Of a DNA stretch of 64,000 bases, positions 48,066 to 59,335 are shown one piece after another (position 1 is the stretch's first letter; each line of letters starts with the position of its first letter). The stretch spans positions 7,006,001-7,070,000 of the forward strand of contig NC_134991.1 in NCBI RefSeq assembly GCF_050947335.1, given 5' to 3'. The notes under the pieces were generated by a model. That model searched no databases and was not told where the DNA came from. It saw only the letters and a program-made list of their open reading frames with translations. The translations under genes and the position numbers were made by a program. This DNA comes from Megachile rotundata. Its lineage: Eukaryota > Arthropoda > Insecta > Hymenoptera > Megachilidae.

Positions 48066-51000
48066 GAAATCACAAGAGAAATCCGAAAATTTCTCCCTCG
48101 TCCTTGTACTCAACCATGGTACCCATAACTTTATTCCCCTTTCTAATCAACGATAAAGAAGCATCTTACGCCACACGTTTCTCCCGTATCCATAAGAGTA
48201 CCTTTGATCATAAAATCCCCGAAAGTTTACGCGTTAGATTATTTATAATCGTGCATCCGAGCCAATTACGTAAAAATTTTATCACCCACGAAATCTTCGA
48301 CACCGTGTAAATTTCCGACCGTCGACGTCTAAAGATCTCTCGAAAACTAATCATACAGATTAAATACGTCGTATTTTATTCGGGACGCAACGCGCCGTTT
48401 CAAAGAAGAAAAAGCGCCGATACTCGAAGTTTATTTGTCGAGAAAATCGTGGAAAAAGCGGATGAAGATGTATCGTAAGTTTGCTGTCGAGAAGGAGATA
48501 CGCGATTTCGTCGTTCGCGCTTTTATCTGTGGCGCATACCGTCACCAAAATATGTCGAGTTGGTGCATAAAAGGGAGCCATTATGGGACACGCACACTAC
48601 CGAAGGCTAACCAAGGCAGCTCGTTAACCCATTTTGAAGTGGGTGGAGAAAAGTCTGGACGACGATCGAGGGAGAGACGTAAATGCTTTATCGCCTCGTT
48701 TCGTGGAACTCCTTAGCCCAGGCTCGCCAGCTCGACGAAAGAAAATGTACTCCAGCTTTCCCGTATCCCTTTCCTTGGATATCCACTTCTATTTCGAGAA
48801 GTTCTGTATACCCTCCTTCGTTTTTAGTTCAAACTCTTTCGTACATACCTTGTTGCTTCTGACGAGTACTTTTGAAGACACCGTCTGCGCAATCCAAAAT
48901 TAACCTCATTTCAAATAGGCTCAAAAATGTGATAACTGTTGGAAGATCAGGGGACGATCCAGTTACAAATATTTGATATACAATCAGGATTTTATAGATC
49001 ATGTTATTGTACATTCTAGCTAGACAAGTATTATATAACATTCATTTTTGATGATTTGACAATTACTTCCAAGATTGTCATAAACTTTATTTAGTTAGTT
49101 TGAAGTCATTATTTTGATGTTGAACTAATGCTGTTAAACTGTAAAGCAACTTTGAATTATACTGTTTGAATAAAATATCTAAATTATTGATTTGTCAGAA
49201 GTTACTGCGAAAGTCAGATTAATCATGAAAAATGTCTGCAGAGCAAAATATTAGCAAATGTTACATTATAATAATTTTAAACTATTTCATGAATCATGTA
49301 CATACATGACAGTGGTACTTGCCAAATGTCTCAATAATTAAGCTTAAAAAATGACTCAATAATTAAGCTTCAACAGCTTTGCGGATTAGTCAGCCCACAC
49401 CGTTGCAGAACAATCCAGGTCGTTGGGCTACTAAGAGAACTGTATTGAGATTTGGGTTATCCGACAGTTTCAAAAAGAAGTCCCCTTCAGAATTTCCCAG
49501 AAAAAGTGTCATTCTTCCGGAATTCAAACCCCGTTAAACATGTTGTCTCCTCCCGTTGCTCTTCCGTGCGCCATTGTGCGCACTGTTTACGTTTGTCGCC
49601 ATTTCTTAGCCGGCGTCGCGTCGCTAGTCGTCGTTTTCTTGCGTATAACCGAACGAACGGTGATTTCCATCCGAGAAAATGTTCCCGCGACGGCATCGAA
49701 CCGGTTTAACGATGTTTTCCATGCGGTAGTTAACGTCTCCTCTTCATAGACAGCCTCCTTTGCTTATGCACACGTCCGCATACCTGTGCAACGTTTATGC
49801 TCGTTCGTATACCCTGTGTGTCTCGCGCCTGTGTACACGCACTGCGGACATTTAGAGAAGCGGTTTGCGTTCGCTGGCAAAACTAGGTAGCCTTGAGGGT
49901 CTCGCTGTGTTTTCTGCCTGCGAATTCTATCCGGGCATCTGCATACCAGCCTACACCCCCTTCTCTGCCCCTTCATCCAGCGCCGCTTTTATTTAACAGA
50001 CGTGTGTCATTGATTTGCATAGTCACCGCCGCCAATACACACACGTACACGCAGGTGGACGTGTGTTTCTGTTCGTGTAACCTTGTTTCCAGTCCCGTGG
50101 CAGGCCCCGGAACGCCATCTCAACCGCAATCAGGTGCAACGCGACGCCCTGCCGACATTTTGGCGACGTCTGATCCCGTGTCTGGGGGCCATTTGTCCCG
50201 CTGACGTTTAGAGGACGTTTAGGAGCGATTCTTGTACCATTTTTCTTCTTTACGTCGCTGGAATTTGACGGGGAAACATAAGCTGCTTTGTGTTCTAGTG
50301 TTGCCCTTGGCGACTATTATGGATATGTTAGATTGAATTTTTGGACCTGGATTTTGTGACTTTTTGCAAACTTGTGATTGTAGGAAATGGATGAGAGCTT
50401 CGAAGCAATTTGTCATGTGTGACAAATGAAATATATGGTATAAGGAATAATAGTTTCTTTGCACAATGCAAACTGTAAATTCAGATACTACCATACTGTT
50501 TAAACATTGACTACCACAGTAATGGATAATTGCAGCTAATTATCAAGTGATAAGGTAGTGACCCAGACTTACGAAACGTACAGAATGTGTCGATAAAAAT
50601 TAAGCGCATAAACAACAGTTATCGCAGTAGGAAAAAATTAAAAAAAAATAATTAGATAACGTCGAAAATTAAGATAAAATTGTTGGTGTCTCAGCGTACT
50701 GTTTGTAATAAAATACGATTACTCGAAAAATATCGAATTCGTGGCGCCAGTAACCGGTAACCCTCACGTCGGATAACCTGTTAAGAACGATTTTGATTAA
50801 GTGTTAATAAGTCCATAAATATTAACGTATAATGTTATCAAGGAATGATAATGACACAGGATTTGTTCGCGTATAATTTCATAATTTTAAATTACTCAGC
50901 AGCTAATTGGACGGTTTATCGACATTTTACGCAAATATGGATCTTCATTAACATACCCGTAAACACACGGTTGCAAAATGTTACACTTTCAACATTTTAC

Positions 51001-52173
51001 GAGCCATTAAACCTGAATCCCTCGATATTTTATCCGCGTACACATGCAGCATTTTTTACCGCAATGATTTTTTTATGGTTGTACCCGTTTCACGTAACGA
51101 TGAAGCGAACGTTTGGAAGGAAAATATTTTTCACGGATTACACAATTGCATCAACTTTCGTTTCAAGGTTCAGCCGTCCACTGTTAAGTTAGCGGTGTCA
51201 GCCCACGTTATTATCAATTATCGTCTCAAAATAAGCTGAACCACCGTACGTTGGTATTGTAATACATACATCTTTTGTTTATGCTGATAAAGCGCCAGTG
51301 ATAACCGTAATGTGTTGCGGAGTTCGTAGTCTGCATAATAGGTCGTAATACTCGGCATCTCGGTACAGCTGAGCAACTACATTATTTCTATATTAAGAAT
51401 TCCTTTCATTTCTCGCTGAAGTGTCACGATGATTTTTATTTCTCGTAGATTTTATTTTTCGAAACATACTTTTATTTTAAGAGTGGACGTTGCATATTTT
51501 GGGACTTAGAAGTTATGGAACTTCGTCTCAGTTTGAAAATTTAGAATTTTTTTTTATATAGACGTTTAACATCGCATCAAGTGCTATTTAGAATTTAAAA
51601 ATAAATACAAAAATTTAGAAAGAGCTACTCTAATTTTTCTTACAAATTTTTCTTCATTTTTTTACAAATGTAAAATTGTTTATAAATATAATTGCACTAT
51701 GATAACTTATCTAAGGAATACTTTCACATGTCACTCCATTTTTCACTTCCTCCCAAACCTATTCGCTAATTTGTTAGAATAAATTCCATTGTACCCTGGG
51801 TCCAACCGAAATAATAGGGTGACATGAAAGGGTGTTAGGAAGAATCGATGCAAGGGATCGTAAAAAATGTTTTATGGACGAACCAGTCGGACACCCGATC
51901 CTCTTCCAAATCAAAGGGCGAGAAAGGAGCATCGGACATACTAATGACAATGAGGAACTTTTGATAAAGCACTGCTATAGAAAATCTAATATACCGTTAT
52001 TTATTCGAGTTACAGAAACTTGAGTCTTCGATCTAGAAAGGTGAATGAACTCTACCCTTTGGGAATTCAACCCTTTCTTATATCAATTCTTTTTTCTGGA
52101 AAATCTTTGTATGTTCAAATATTCTAAAAATAGTAGTAGTTATAATGTGTAAAAAATTGCGTGTTATTTTTAG
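48066..52173. other. unique noncoding sequence
   Basis: No gene recognised in 4.1 kb. CpG-rich stretches with overlapping frames on both strands occur at 48360-48720 and 49480-50210; the latter also has a POU octamer at 50013-50020. The 115-codon plus frame at 50845-51192 has no domain I recognise. The remainder is AT-rich. Confidence 0.4.
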
Positions 52174-52430
52174 AAAATATTTTTAATAGAAAATTGTTAG
52201 CTATAAATTTAAAAAATTATTAATTATAAATTTTAGAAAATTTTCAGCTTGAAATTTTAGAAAATTGTCAGCTTACAATTTTAAAAAACTGTCAGCTTGA
52301 AATTTTAGAAAATTATCAGCTTAAAATTTTAGAAAATTATCAGCCTAAAATTTTAGAAAATTACCAGCTTAAATTTTTAGAAAATCATTAGCTACAATTT
52401 GTAGAAAATTACTTATAGTTTGTTAAAAAT
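52174..52430. repeat. 24-bp tandem repeat, about nine copies
   Basis: CAGCTT (or a one-base variant) falls at 52245, 52269, 52293, 52317, 52341, 52365 and 52389, exactly 24 bp apart seven times running, followed by AAATTTTAGAAAATT in each. Decayed copies extend left to about 52174. The period is three octamers. Confidence 0.92.
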
Positions 52431-53479
52431 CGAGATAAGTACATTTCATCACAACTGTATTTTCTTTCTAAATAATTGTCTCACAAGAACCACTGAACTA
52501 ATTTAACGAGCACGTGTATCGATTAAACGAGTGTTTACAGCGCTGGATATCAGTCAGTCTGACAATTATAAATTATAATAAGTTCCATGCAGTCTGCAGA
52601 ACACATGATCGTGTTTTTAGAAGCTTCGAAATCACTTTCCATAAGGCAGCACGTACCTATTATCATACTAAACAAACGGCGGTAGATAATCTGGCATATA
52701 AATAAATTAGCTTAAAATGACTCATTACAAACGAGCTTTATCGAACGTTTTATACGCGACACATAATGTGACACGGTTGAGAAAACTATTAGAGAAAAGG
52801 GATCACGTCGAGCTTTGGTTCATTGATTTCATGCGAATAACAAATCACTTTTTATTGGTACACGTACCAGTATGCGGGAGTTTACAAGGTCGACAACAAT
52901 CAAAAGAGAAACTATTCTTGACACTATGCAATTTCTCTCGTTTTTCATTTGCACTACTGAGGCTGAACAAGTTATTGACCTTTAATCGATATAAGTATTA
53001 TTTCAATAATATTTTACTTTGTAATTGTTAAGAATTCTTGAAGACAAAATTGTGAACCTAGGAGAGTTATAAGGTTCAACTCAATTAAAGATTATTGTAC
53101 AGGGTATTTCATGACCCACAGTGGCAGTTAAGGGTTAAACGGCTTCAGTTTTTACGACGTATCGATAACGACTGCAGAGAGCAAATAGCTTGAAACGTTT
53201 AACAATGAAACCGTTGTCAAGCATAAAGCGCAAGCTGCAGATGTGCCAGAGTTATCGAAAAGTTTTCCAGAGAAATTGCGCAACTGGTTCATCGATTAAT
53301 CGAGAACAATTCGACAGCTGGGAGTAAACACGTTGTAAACAAGGAAACACACTTTGCACTTCTTCTTATGATTTTTTATTATTGCATAAAAAAGACACAT
53401 TCAATATATTCATTTTGGATAATGTGTGACCGATATGACATATTATGTGTAATTCGTTAATTTTTGGGAGGAGAAGAAA
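52431..53479. other. unique noncoding sequence
   Basis: The 104-codon plus frame at 52717-53031 is not recognised. AAGAACCACTG at 52485-52495 matches the hAT-like terminus over 11 bases, and AAGGGTTAA at 53128-53136 resembles a piggyBac end; neither has a partner. No gene is called. Confidence 0.4.
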
Positions 53480-53990
53480 TTATTCCATCATTAATATTAT
53501 ATGTTGCATATGATAGCATTCTTATTGTCATTATATTATATATCATATGTATTGTTATTATATTTTATGTACATATATTATGATTAACATTAAACTAACT
53601 TTATGTGTAGATACATAATCATGTGTAGATATATCACATATATTATCATTATATTTTATACACATATAGTATGATTAACATTAAATTAACTTTATATGTA
53701 GATACATGGAGTTGAGGATACAGAAGTGTACACATCATTACATGTATTACATATCACATATGTCATCTTTATATTTCATGTACATATAGTATGATCAACA
53801 TTAAACTAACTTTATATGTAGATACAGGGATCTGAGGATACAGAAGTTTACATATCATCGTATGTATTACAATTCACATACATTATCATTATATTTTACA
53901 TGGATATATAGTATGATTAACATTAAACTAACTGTGTGTGTAGATACAGGGATATGAGGATGTAAAAGTGTATTCATATGATACATATAA
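53480..53990. repeat. about 120-bp AT-rich tandem repeat, four copies
   Basis: TATGATTAACATTAAACTAAC recurs with its TGATT (one copy TGATC) at 53581, 53672, 53792 and 53914 (91, 120 and 122 bp apart). The last three copies also share GATACAGGGAT.TGAGGATACAGAAG-type sequence. Noncoding. Confidence 0.85.
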
Positions 53991-54780
53991 TAACATGTAT
54001 ATAAACAAACATAGATATATGTATTCCGATACCTATAGTACTATTATTAATGTAACTCTATTGTTCCTAACTAAACTCCCAATCAAATTTCTCTTAATCT
54101 AAATATCCAACTAATTGTATGGTTTCATTAAGCAGAGCAGTCAACGTATCTTATATATTTCTTATAAGATTTTGTAAAAAAAAAGTATATTTTAAAAACT
54201 GTTCCACCCTTGAAAAATGAAAAAACCCTCCAACCCAAAATATCCTCGAACAGGAATAAGTAGAAGAAACAAATGAAATAAGCATGAAAGGTAAAGAAAC
54301 GAAGCGACGAGGGATACAAGTGGCCAGAGAAAATAGTTACTTCCAGCTGTCAGAGGATTGAAAGGCAATAGGAAGACGTCCTCCTGTTTTGCAGGACGCG
54401 TACCAGGACCCTGTGAACGAGAAAATTTAATGGGCACCGATTCACAAAAGCGAGGGCTACGTGTCACGTTGTACGACCGTTCGGCAATGATGCGTTTTCG
54501 TGGTCGTGGCGATGGTGCAAACCAGATACGAGCCAGAAGAAGCTACGGAGATACGATCTTCCGGTAAAAGGAGAAAGAACCCCCCGGAGTGACTTTGAAT
54601 CTATGGACCCTTTTAAGGTGTCCTTTTGCGGGGCTTATTCGGTTTGGCTTAGCGTCGGTAACACAACAAACGATACTCGAACCAGCGAACGGTTCTTGTC
54701 CTATTAGAATACTCGCAAAAAACGATAAGTGTGGTGATGAATTGATAATCGATCGACAAAACTGATTTTTTTAGTTCGAA
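53991..54780. other. unique noncoding sequence
   Basis: Frames at 54128-54319, 54192-54467 and 54358-54567 overlap on opposite strands and are not recognisable. No gene is called. Confidence 0.45.
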
Positions 54781-55440
54781 GGGTATTTAATAGTTTGGGT
54801 GATTTTATGGGAGTAGGGAGTTTTGGAGTTTAGAAGTTTTGGAGATTCTTTATTTTTGGATTTTGGGATTGAAGTTACAGGATTTGAGAACGTTTGGAGT
54901 TTTTTAGTTTTGGATTTTTGGAATATAGAGGTTTTGAGGTTTGGACGATTTTGGGATTCTGAGATTTTGGAATATGGAAGATTTTAGGGTTTCAAGATTT
55001 TGGGGTTTGCAAGATTTTAGAGACTGAGATTTTGGGGTTCTGAGATTTTAGGAATTTAGAAGATTTTGGGATTTGAAAAATTTTAGAGACTGAGATTTTG
55101 GGGTTCTAAGAGTTTGAAAATTTGGAAGATTTCAGTACATTAAGATTTTGGAATTAGAAAGATTTTGGAGACTGAGCACTGAGAATTTGAAAGATTCTAA
55201 AATTTTGAGATATTGGAATTTAGAATTTTTTAGGCTTCAAATCTCCAAAATGAATTTTTGAATTTTTTAACTTTAACAGTCCAACACTTTTGATCTTCAA
55301 AATTTAACATTTTTTAACTTCAAAATATTACATTGTTTAAACTTCTAAATTTTAAGACTTTCAGATAAACTTTAGAAGTTTAAACTTTCACATTTTTGAA
55401 CTTTGGAACTTCAACTTTAGAGACTTGAGAATTTTGAAGA
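54781..55440 (+). repeat. octamer-type block with TTTTGGGA/TTTTGGAG units
   Basis: T- and G-rich on plus, with units such as GATTTTGG and GGATTTTG, switching near 55235 to reverse-type CAAATCTCCAAAA sequence. A 66-bp internal duplication carries AGACTGAGATTTTGGGGTTC at 55021 and 55087. The 8-bp register is looser than in the other blocks. Confidence 0.65.
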
Positions 55441-56104
55441 TACTATATTTTCATTTCCCCCAAGTTTTTACATAATTACAATTAAAATTACAATTTACAT
55501 AATTACACTTTAAAATTGCTTATGTATTGAAGTACGTGACGAAACGCGTTGTTATCGATTTAATTAACCGTCCAAGCGAGAGGATGTTAAAACAGCGCAA
55601 AGCATAGAACGCCACCGATAACGTAATGATTAACTGCAGCTACCAAGAGATGCATGCAACTTCGTTCCTTCGTATTATCTTCACACTTGGATTCCCTGAA
55701 TGCAGTTTCTATTGTTTGCTGAATCTCGAGTCCGCAGAAAGAGTGCCAAGGCGATAGGGAGGAATGAGTTAAACTCGTGTGTCAGTCTCTGATTTAACAC
55801 CCGCATTTCCATCCAGCACTTTCCATAATCGCGAAACGACCAGTGTTCCCCCGACGTTCGCGATATTTGTCATTAGTGTTAGTCAGATATTACGTATTAT
55901 TTTCGATTTGTGCGCCGCAAAAATTTAGTTGTTTATTACTTGTGGGGAGATATTGGTGTTTGTTATTTATATAAGTAATTTGGTTAAGGATAGTATAAAA
56001 GGGATTTTGGGTTGGGCTCTTTGGGTTGGGGTCTATTTAGTTTATGGTTAAATTTGTTATAAGAATTCAAATTTGGAAATTTTTCATTTTTAGGTTTTAG
56101 AAGG
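55441..56104. other. unique noncoding sequence
   Basis: Non-repetitive; CpG-containing at 55530-55870. No gene or RNA recognised. Confidence 0.45.
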
Positions 56105-57070
56105 TGAGTTATGGAACTTTTAAATTTTTAATATTCAAATTTCCAAATTTATTAAATTTCCATCTATCCACATTCCCACATCCTAAATTCCCACATCCCC
56201 AAATTCCTACATTCCCAAATTCTCATATTCTCAATTCCCACATTCCCAAATTTCTACATTTCCAAATTCTGACATTCCCAACTCCTCCATTTCCAAATCC
56301 TCACATCCTCAAATCCTCACATATCCAAATCCTCACATCCCCAAATCCTCACATCCCCAAATCCTCACATCCCCAAATCCTTACATTTCCAAATCCTTAC
56401 ATCCCCAAATCCTCACATATCCAAATCCTCACATCCCCAAATTCTCACATATCCAAATCCTCACATCCCCAAATTCTCACATATCCAAATCCTCACATCC
56501 TCAAATCCACCCATATCCAAATCCTCACATCCCCAAATCCTTACATATCCAAATCCTCACATCCCTAAATCCTTACATATCCAAATCCTTACATATCCAA
56601 ATCCTTACATCCCCAAATCCTCACATATCCAAATCCTCACATCCCCAAATTCTCACATATCCAAATCCTCACATCCCCAAATTCTCACATATCCAAATCC
56701 TCACATCCCCAAATTCTCACATATCCAAATCCTCACATCCCCAAATCCTCACATATCCAAATCCTCACATCCCCAAATTCTCACATATCCAAATCCTCAC
56801 ATATCCCAAATCTTCACATCCTCAAATCCTCACATATCCAAATCCTCACATCCCCATATCCTTACATTTCCAAATCCTTACATCCCCAAATCCTCACATA
56901 TCCAAATCCTCACATCCCCAAATTCTCACATATCCAAATCCTCACATCCCCAAATTCTCACATATCCAAATCCTCACATCCTCAAATCCACCCATATCCA
57001 AATCCTCACATCTCCAAATCCTTACATATCCAAATCCTTACATCCCCAAATCCTCAAATTCCCAAATTTC
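56105..57070 (-). repeat. hierarchical 16/32-bp minisatellite, G-rich strand on minus
   Basis: Base units ACATCCCCAAATCCTC and ACATATCCAAATCCTC alternate as 32-bp dimers over most of 56270-57060, with the octamer register visible throughout. A segment of about 160 bp starting at TTACATTTCC (56381) is repeated almost identically at 56862, 481 bp away, so a third level of duplication exists. The 154-codon plus frame (56104-56568) is a Pro/Ser/His/Ile-rich repeat translation. Confidence 0.95.
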
Positions 57071-57765
57071 TACAATGTGAGTTCTACCTCACAATAATTT
57101 AACACATGACCATACATGATCTAATACCTATCAAATACCTATCACTCTACCAAAAATCCTCATTCTTTTATTTCACCCATCGCTCGAACATTTAATACCA
57201 AGTCGATGTACTTCAAGTTTCTTCAACCTTCTTCAAGAAAATAATCAGAATTAATCTCGTTTAGAATTACCGGCACGCGTTATTTGCGTGTGGTCCTAGG
57301 GTCACAAAGATCATGAAAAGCACGCGAGATTTCGGTCCACTTGAAGGACCCTCGAGCTCGCAAGACGAGAACGAAGAAATAAGCGACACCCGAACTGTAC
57401 GAACCACAGGAACGACAGTGTGGTTGGTCCGAGTCAAAGGAGTGATGGGCACACCCACGCAATGTACGTGTTAGTGGACAGATATGGATATAATAAAAGG
57501 ATAACGCTGTACTGAGTGAATACTCATGGGAAAGTTGAGACGCGTAATATCCACCGTACGATTTCGACGACGTATCCCTTTGTGCAGTTTCGTTTTGCTT
57601 CGTTTATCGTACGAATATCTTGCGAACATTCTTTCCCTGTAATGGATGCGAACTTGAAATGTCGCAATTCGAAAAGTGGACACAAAGTTTAACAATCCTT
57701 TATCGCCTATTCTTTTTGCAGATTATGATTGAAGTATACTGTTTTGAAATAAAATATTGTTTTAA
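57071..57765. other. unique noncoding sequence
   Basis: Short overlapping minus frames at 57267-57695 are not recognised. TTAA at 57762-57765 is the left target site of the next element. Confidence 0.45.
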
Positions 57766-58004
57766 TCTCTTCCTGTACTTTGACGAGTCTCACTCGTGAC
57801 GCACTTACAGCTCAAATCTGACAAATCATACTCAAACTTTGAACATTCTTCAACTTGAAATTTAGATCCAACTATAAGTTGCATTATCAAGGATCCCTGA
57901 ATATAAAATACTCATATTTTAATTTTCTTTGTTCGTTTTAATGTAAAGTCCTGAATAGTTAGTCTTGACTGACGCATCTGTTAAAGAAATGGCTCGGGAA
58001 GGGG
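57766..58004. mobile_element. piggyBac-type miniature element, diverged
   Basis: A 239-bp AT-rich segment lies between perfect TTAA copies (57762-57765 and 58005-58008). The ends, TCTCTTCCTG on the left and CCCCTTCCCG read inward on the right, match at 7 of 10 positions, all differences being transitions. A subterminal hairpin ACGAGT-CTC-ACTCGT (57783-57797) sits 17 bases from the left end. This copies the layout of the 235-bp element at 9995, whose hairpin is 16 bases in and has the same CTC loop. No coding capacity. Confidence 0.5.
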
Positions 58005-58008
58005 TTAA

Positions 58009-58959
58009 TAGATGGCGCTAGTTTTTCTTAAATTTATAAAAGTTCCGTTACTTTTCCGACATACTGTCTGATAAGTGAAACATAAATCCGTAAATTTGAA
58101 ACATAAGTCTAAGGAAGCATAAGTGAAACGTCTGTACATTTGAATTACGAGTAAAATATAGGTTTATCCGTACGAGAAATAAGTTAACATATTTAAACAC
58201 GAGTTTGCTACATATTACAGCGATGCGTATCGCGATGATTTATATTAACGTTCATCTCAGGCTTATAATTACAAACTTGTAAGTACTTCGATCGTTGTTA
58301 GAATAATTTCCGATAATAACTGGTAGTTGGTTCTAAACTAGATGAAGCAATCAGGCAGCATCGTGCTAGACGTTACACAACATTGAACGAGCCTGTGTAA
58401 AAACTCGTGCGAAAATATCGAGTGACCATCCTCCTCGAACGCGTGAACCCTTTCAGCCGGAGCTACGCCATGAAATTGCGAAACGAACGACAAAACGATG
58501 AGAAACTTTACAGCGATGTTTTATAGCGATTTCTTTCATCGTGCGCCCGCGGATCGCGTGACGAGCTCAAAGCAAACGAGCGTGGCGGTTTCTTTAACGG
58601 CCCAGTCGTACGGTTTAATTTTAATTCGCCGAGGGTGATATCACGAGCGCCCGCATGCCTTTCCATTAATCTCAATTACTGGACAATTAAAAGCAGTTAA
58701 CGAAAGTGGGGTCGTGAACCGGTGGATATGCCCACCTTTGGTAATCGGTTCCCTTCATCTTCTTCGAAAATAACCGACACGCACTGCGTCACCACAATTT
58801 ATTCGATGTTAAGTATTTTATTAACGCTTGTGCTACTTAACGTTTACGATCAACTTTATAGATCATGGGAAGCTTTCGAGCTTTAGTTTTTTAAGTGGAA
58901 GGCATTTTGATTGGACGCTGGCGAGCATGGAGGTCTCGGAGGTCTCAAAAGGCACATAT
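58009..58959. other. unique noncoding sequence, possible conserved segment 58440-58760
   Basis: Repeat-free with CpGs and TAAT cores (TTTAATTTTAATTCG, CCATTAATCTCAATTA). No gene is seen; possible regulatory DNA by inference. Confidence 0.35.
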
Positions 58960-59335
58960 GAAAATTTGAGGAATTTAGAAAAATTGAGAGTTCTAGGTTT
59001 AGGGAATTGGAGGTTTGGAAACTTGAAAATTTGAGAACTTGCAACTTTTGGGAGTTGAGGGTTCAAAAATGTGGGGATGAATAAAATTTGGAAATCGAGA
59101 AACTTATGTAACCTGAGAATTTGGAAATTTAGGGATTTGTGGAGTTGAAAATATGGGAATATGGATATTTAACAAAATTGAGAATTTAGAAATTTGGGAA
59201 CTTGGTTGAAATTTGAAAATTTGAAAAATGAATAAATTGTAAAAAATTGAAAATCTTGATGGTTAGAAATTTGAAGGTCTAACAATATGCAAATGTAAAA
59301 GTATAGAGATGTAAAAGTTTAAAAAATTTAGAAGA
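58960..59335 (+). repeat. decayed octamer-type block, G-rich strand on plus
   Basis: Units such as GGAATTTA, GAGAATTT and GGAAATTT are interspersed with slips and AT-rich decay. Confidence 0.6.

Noticed and set aside
47418..48113. 231-codon minus open frame, the longest in the window
   Set aside because: It is a stop-free reading of the octamer repeat; residues follow the DNA period and no start or splice context supports it.
49452..49749. Overlapping 69-85 codon frames on both strands
   Set aside because: Mutually open frames in CpG-rich DNA with no recognisable domain.
50845..51192. 115-codon plus open frame
   Set aside because: No domain or family pattern recognised and no promoter or splice signals that would decide; left as noncoding.
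52174..52430. Possible CRISPR array (24-bp regular spacing)
   Set aside because: The whole unit repeats with no unique spacers; the DNA is eukaryotic and this is a minisatellite.
53128..53136. AAGGGTTAA as a second lone piggyBac-like end
   Set aside because: No partner end was found within about 1 kb to the left.
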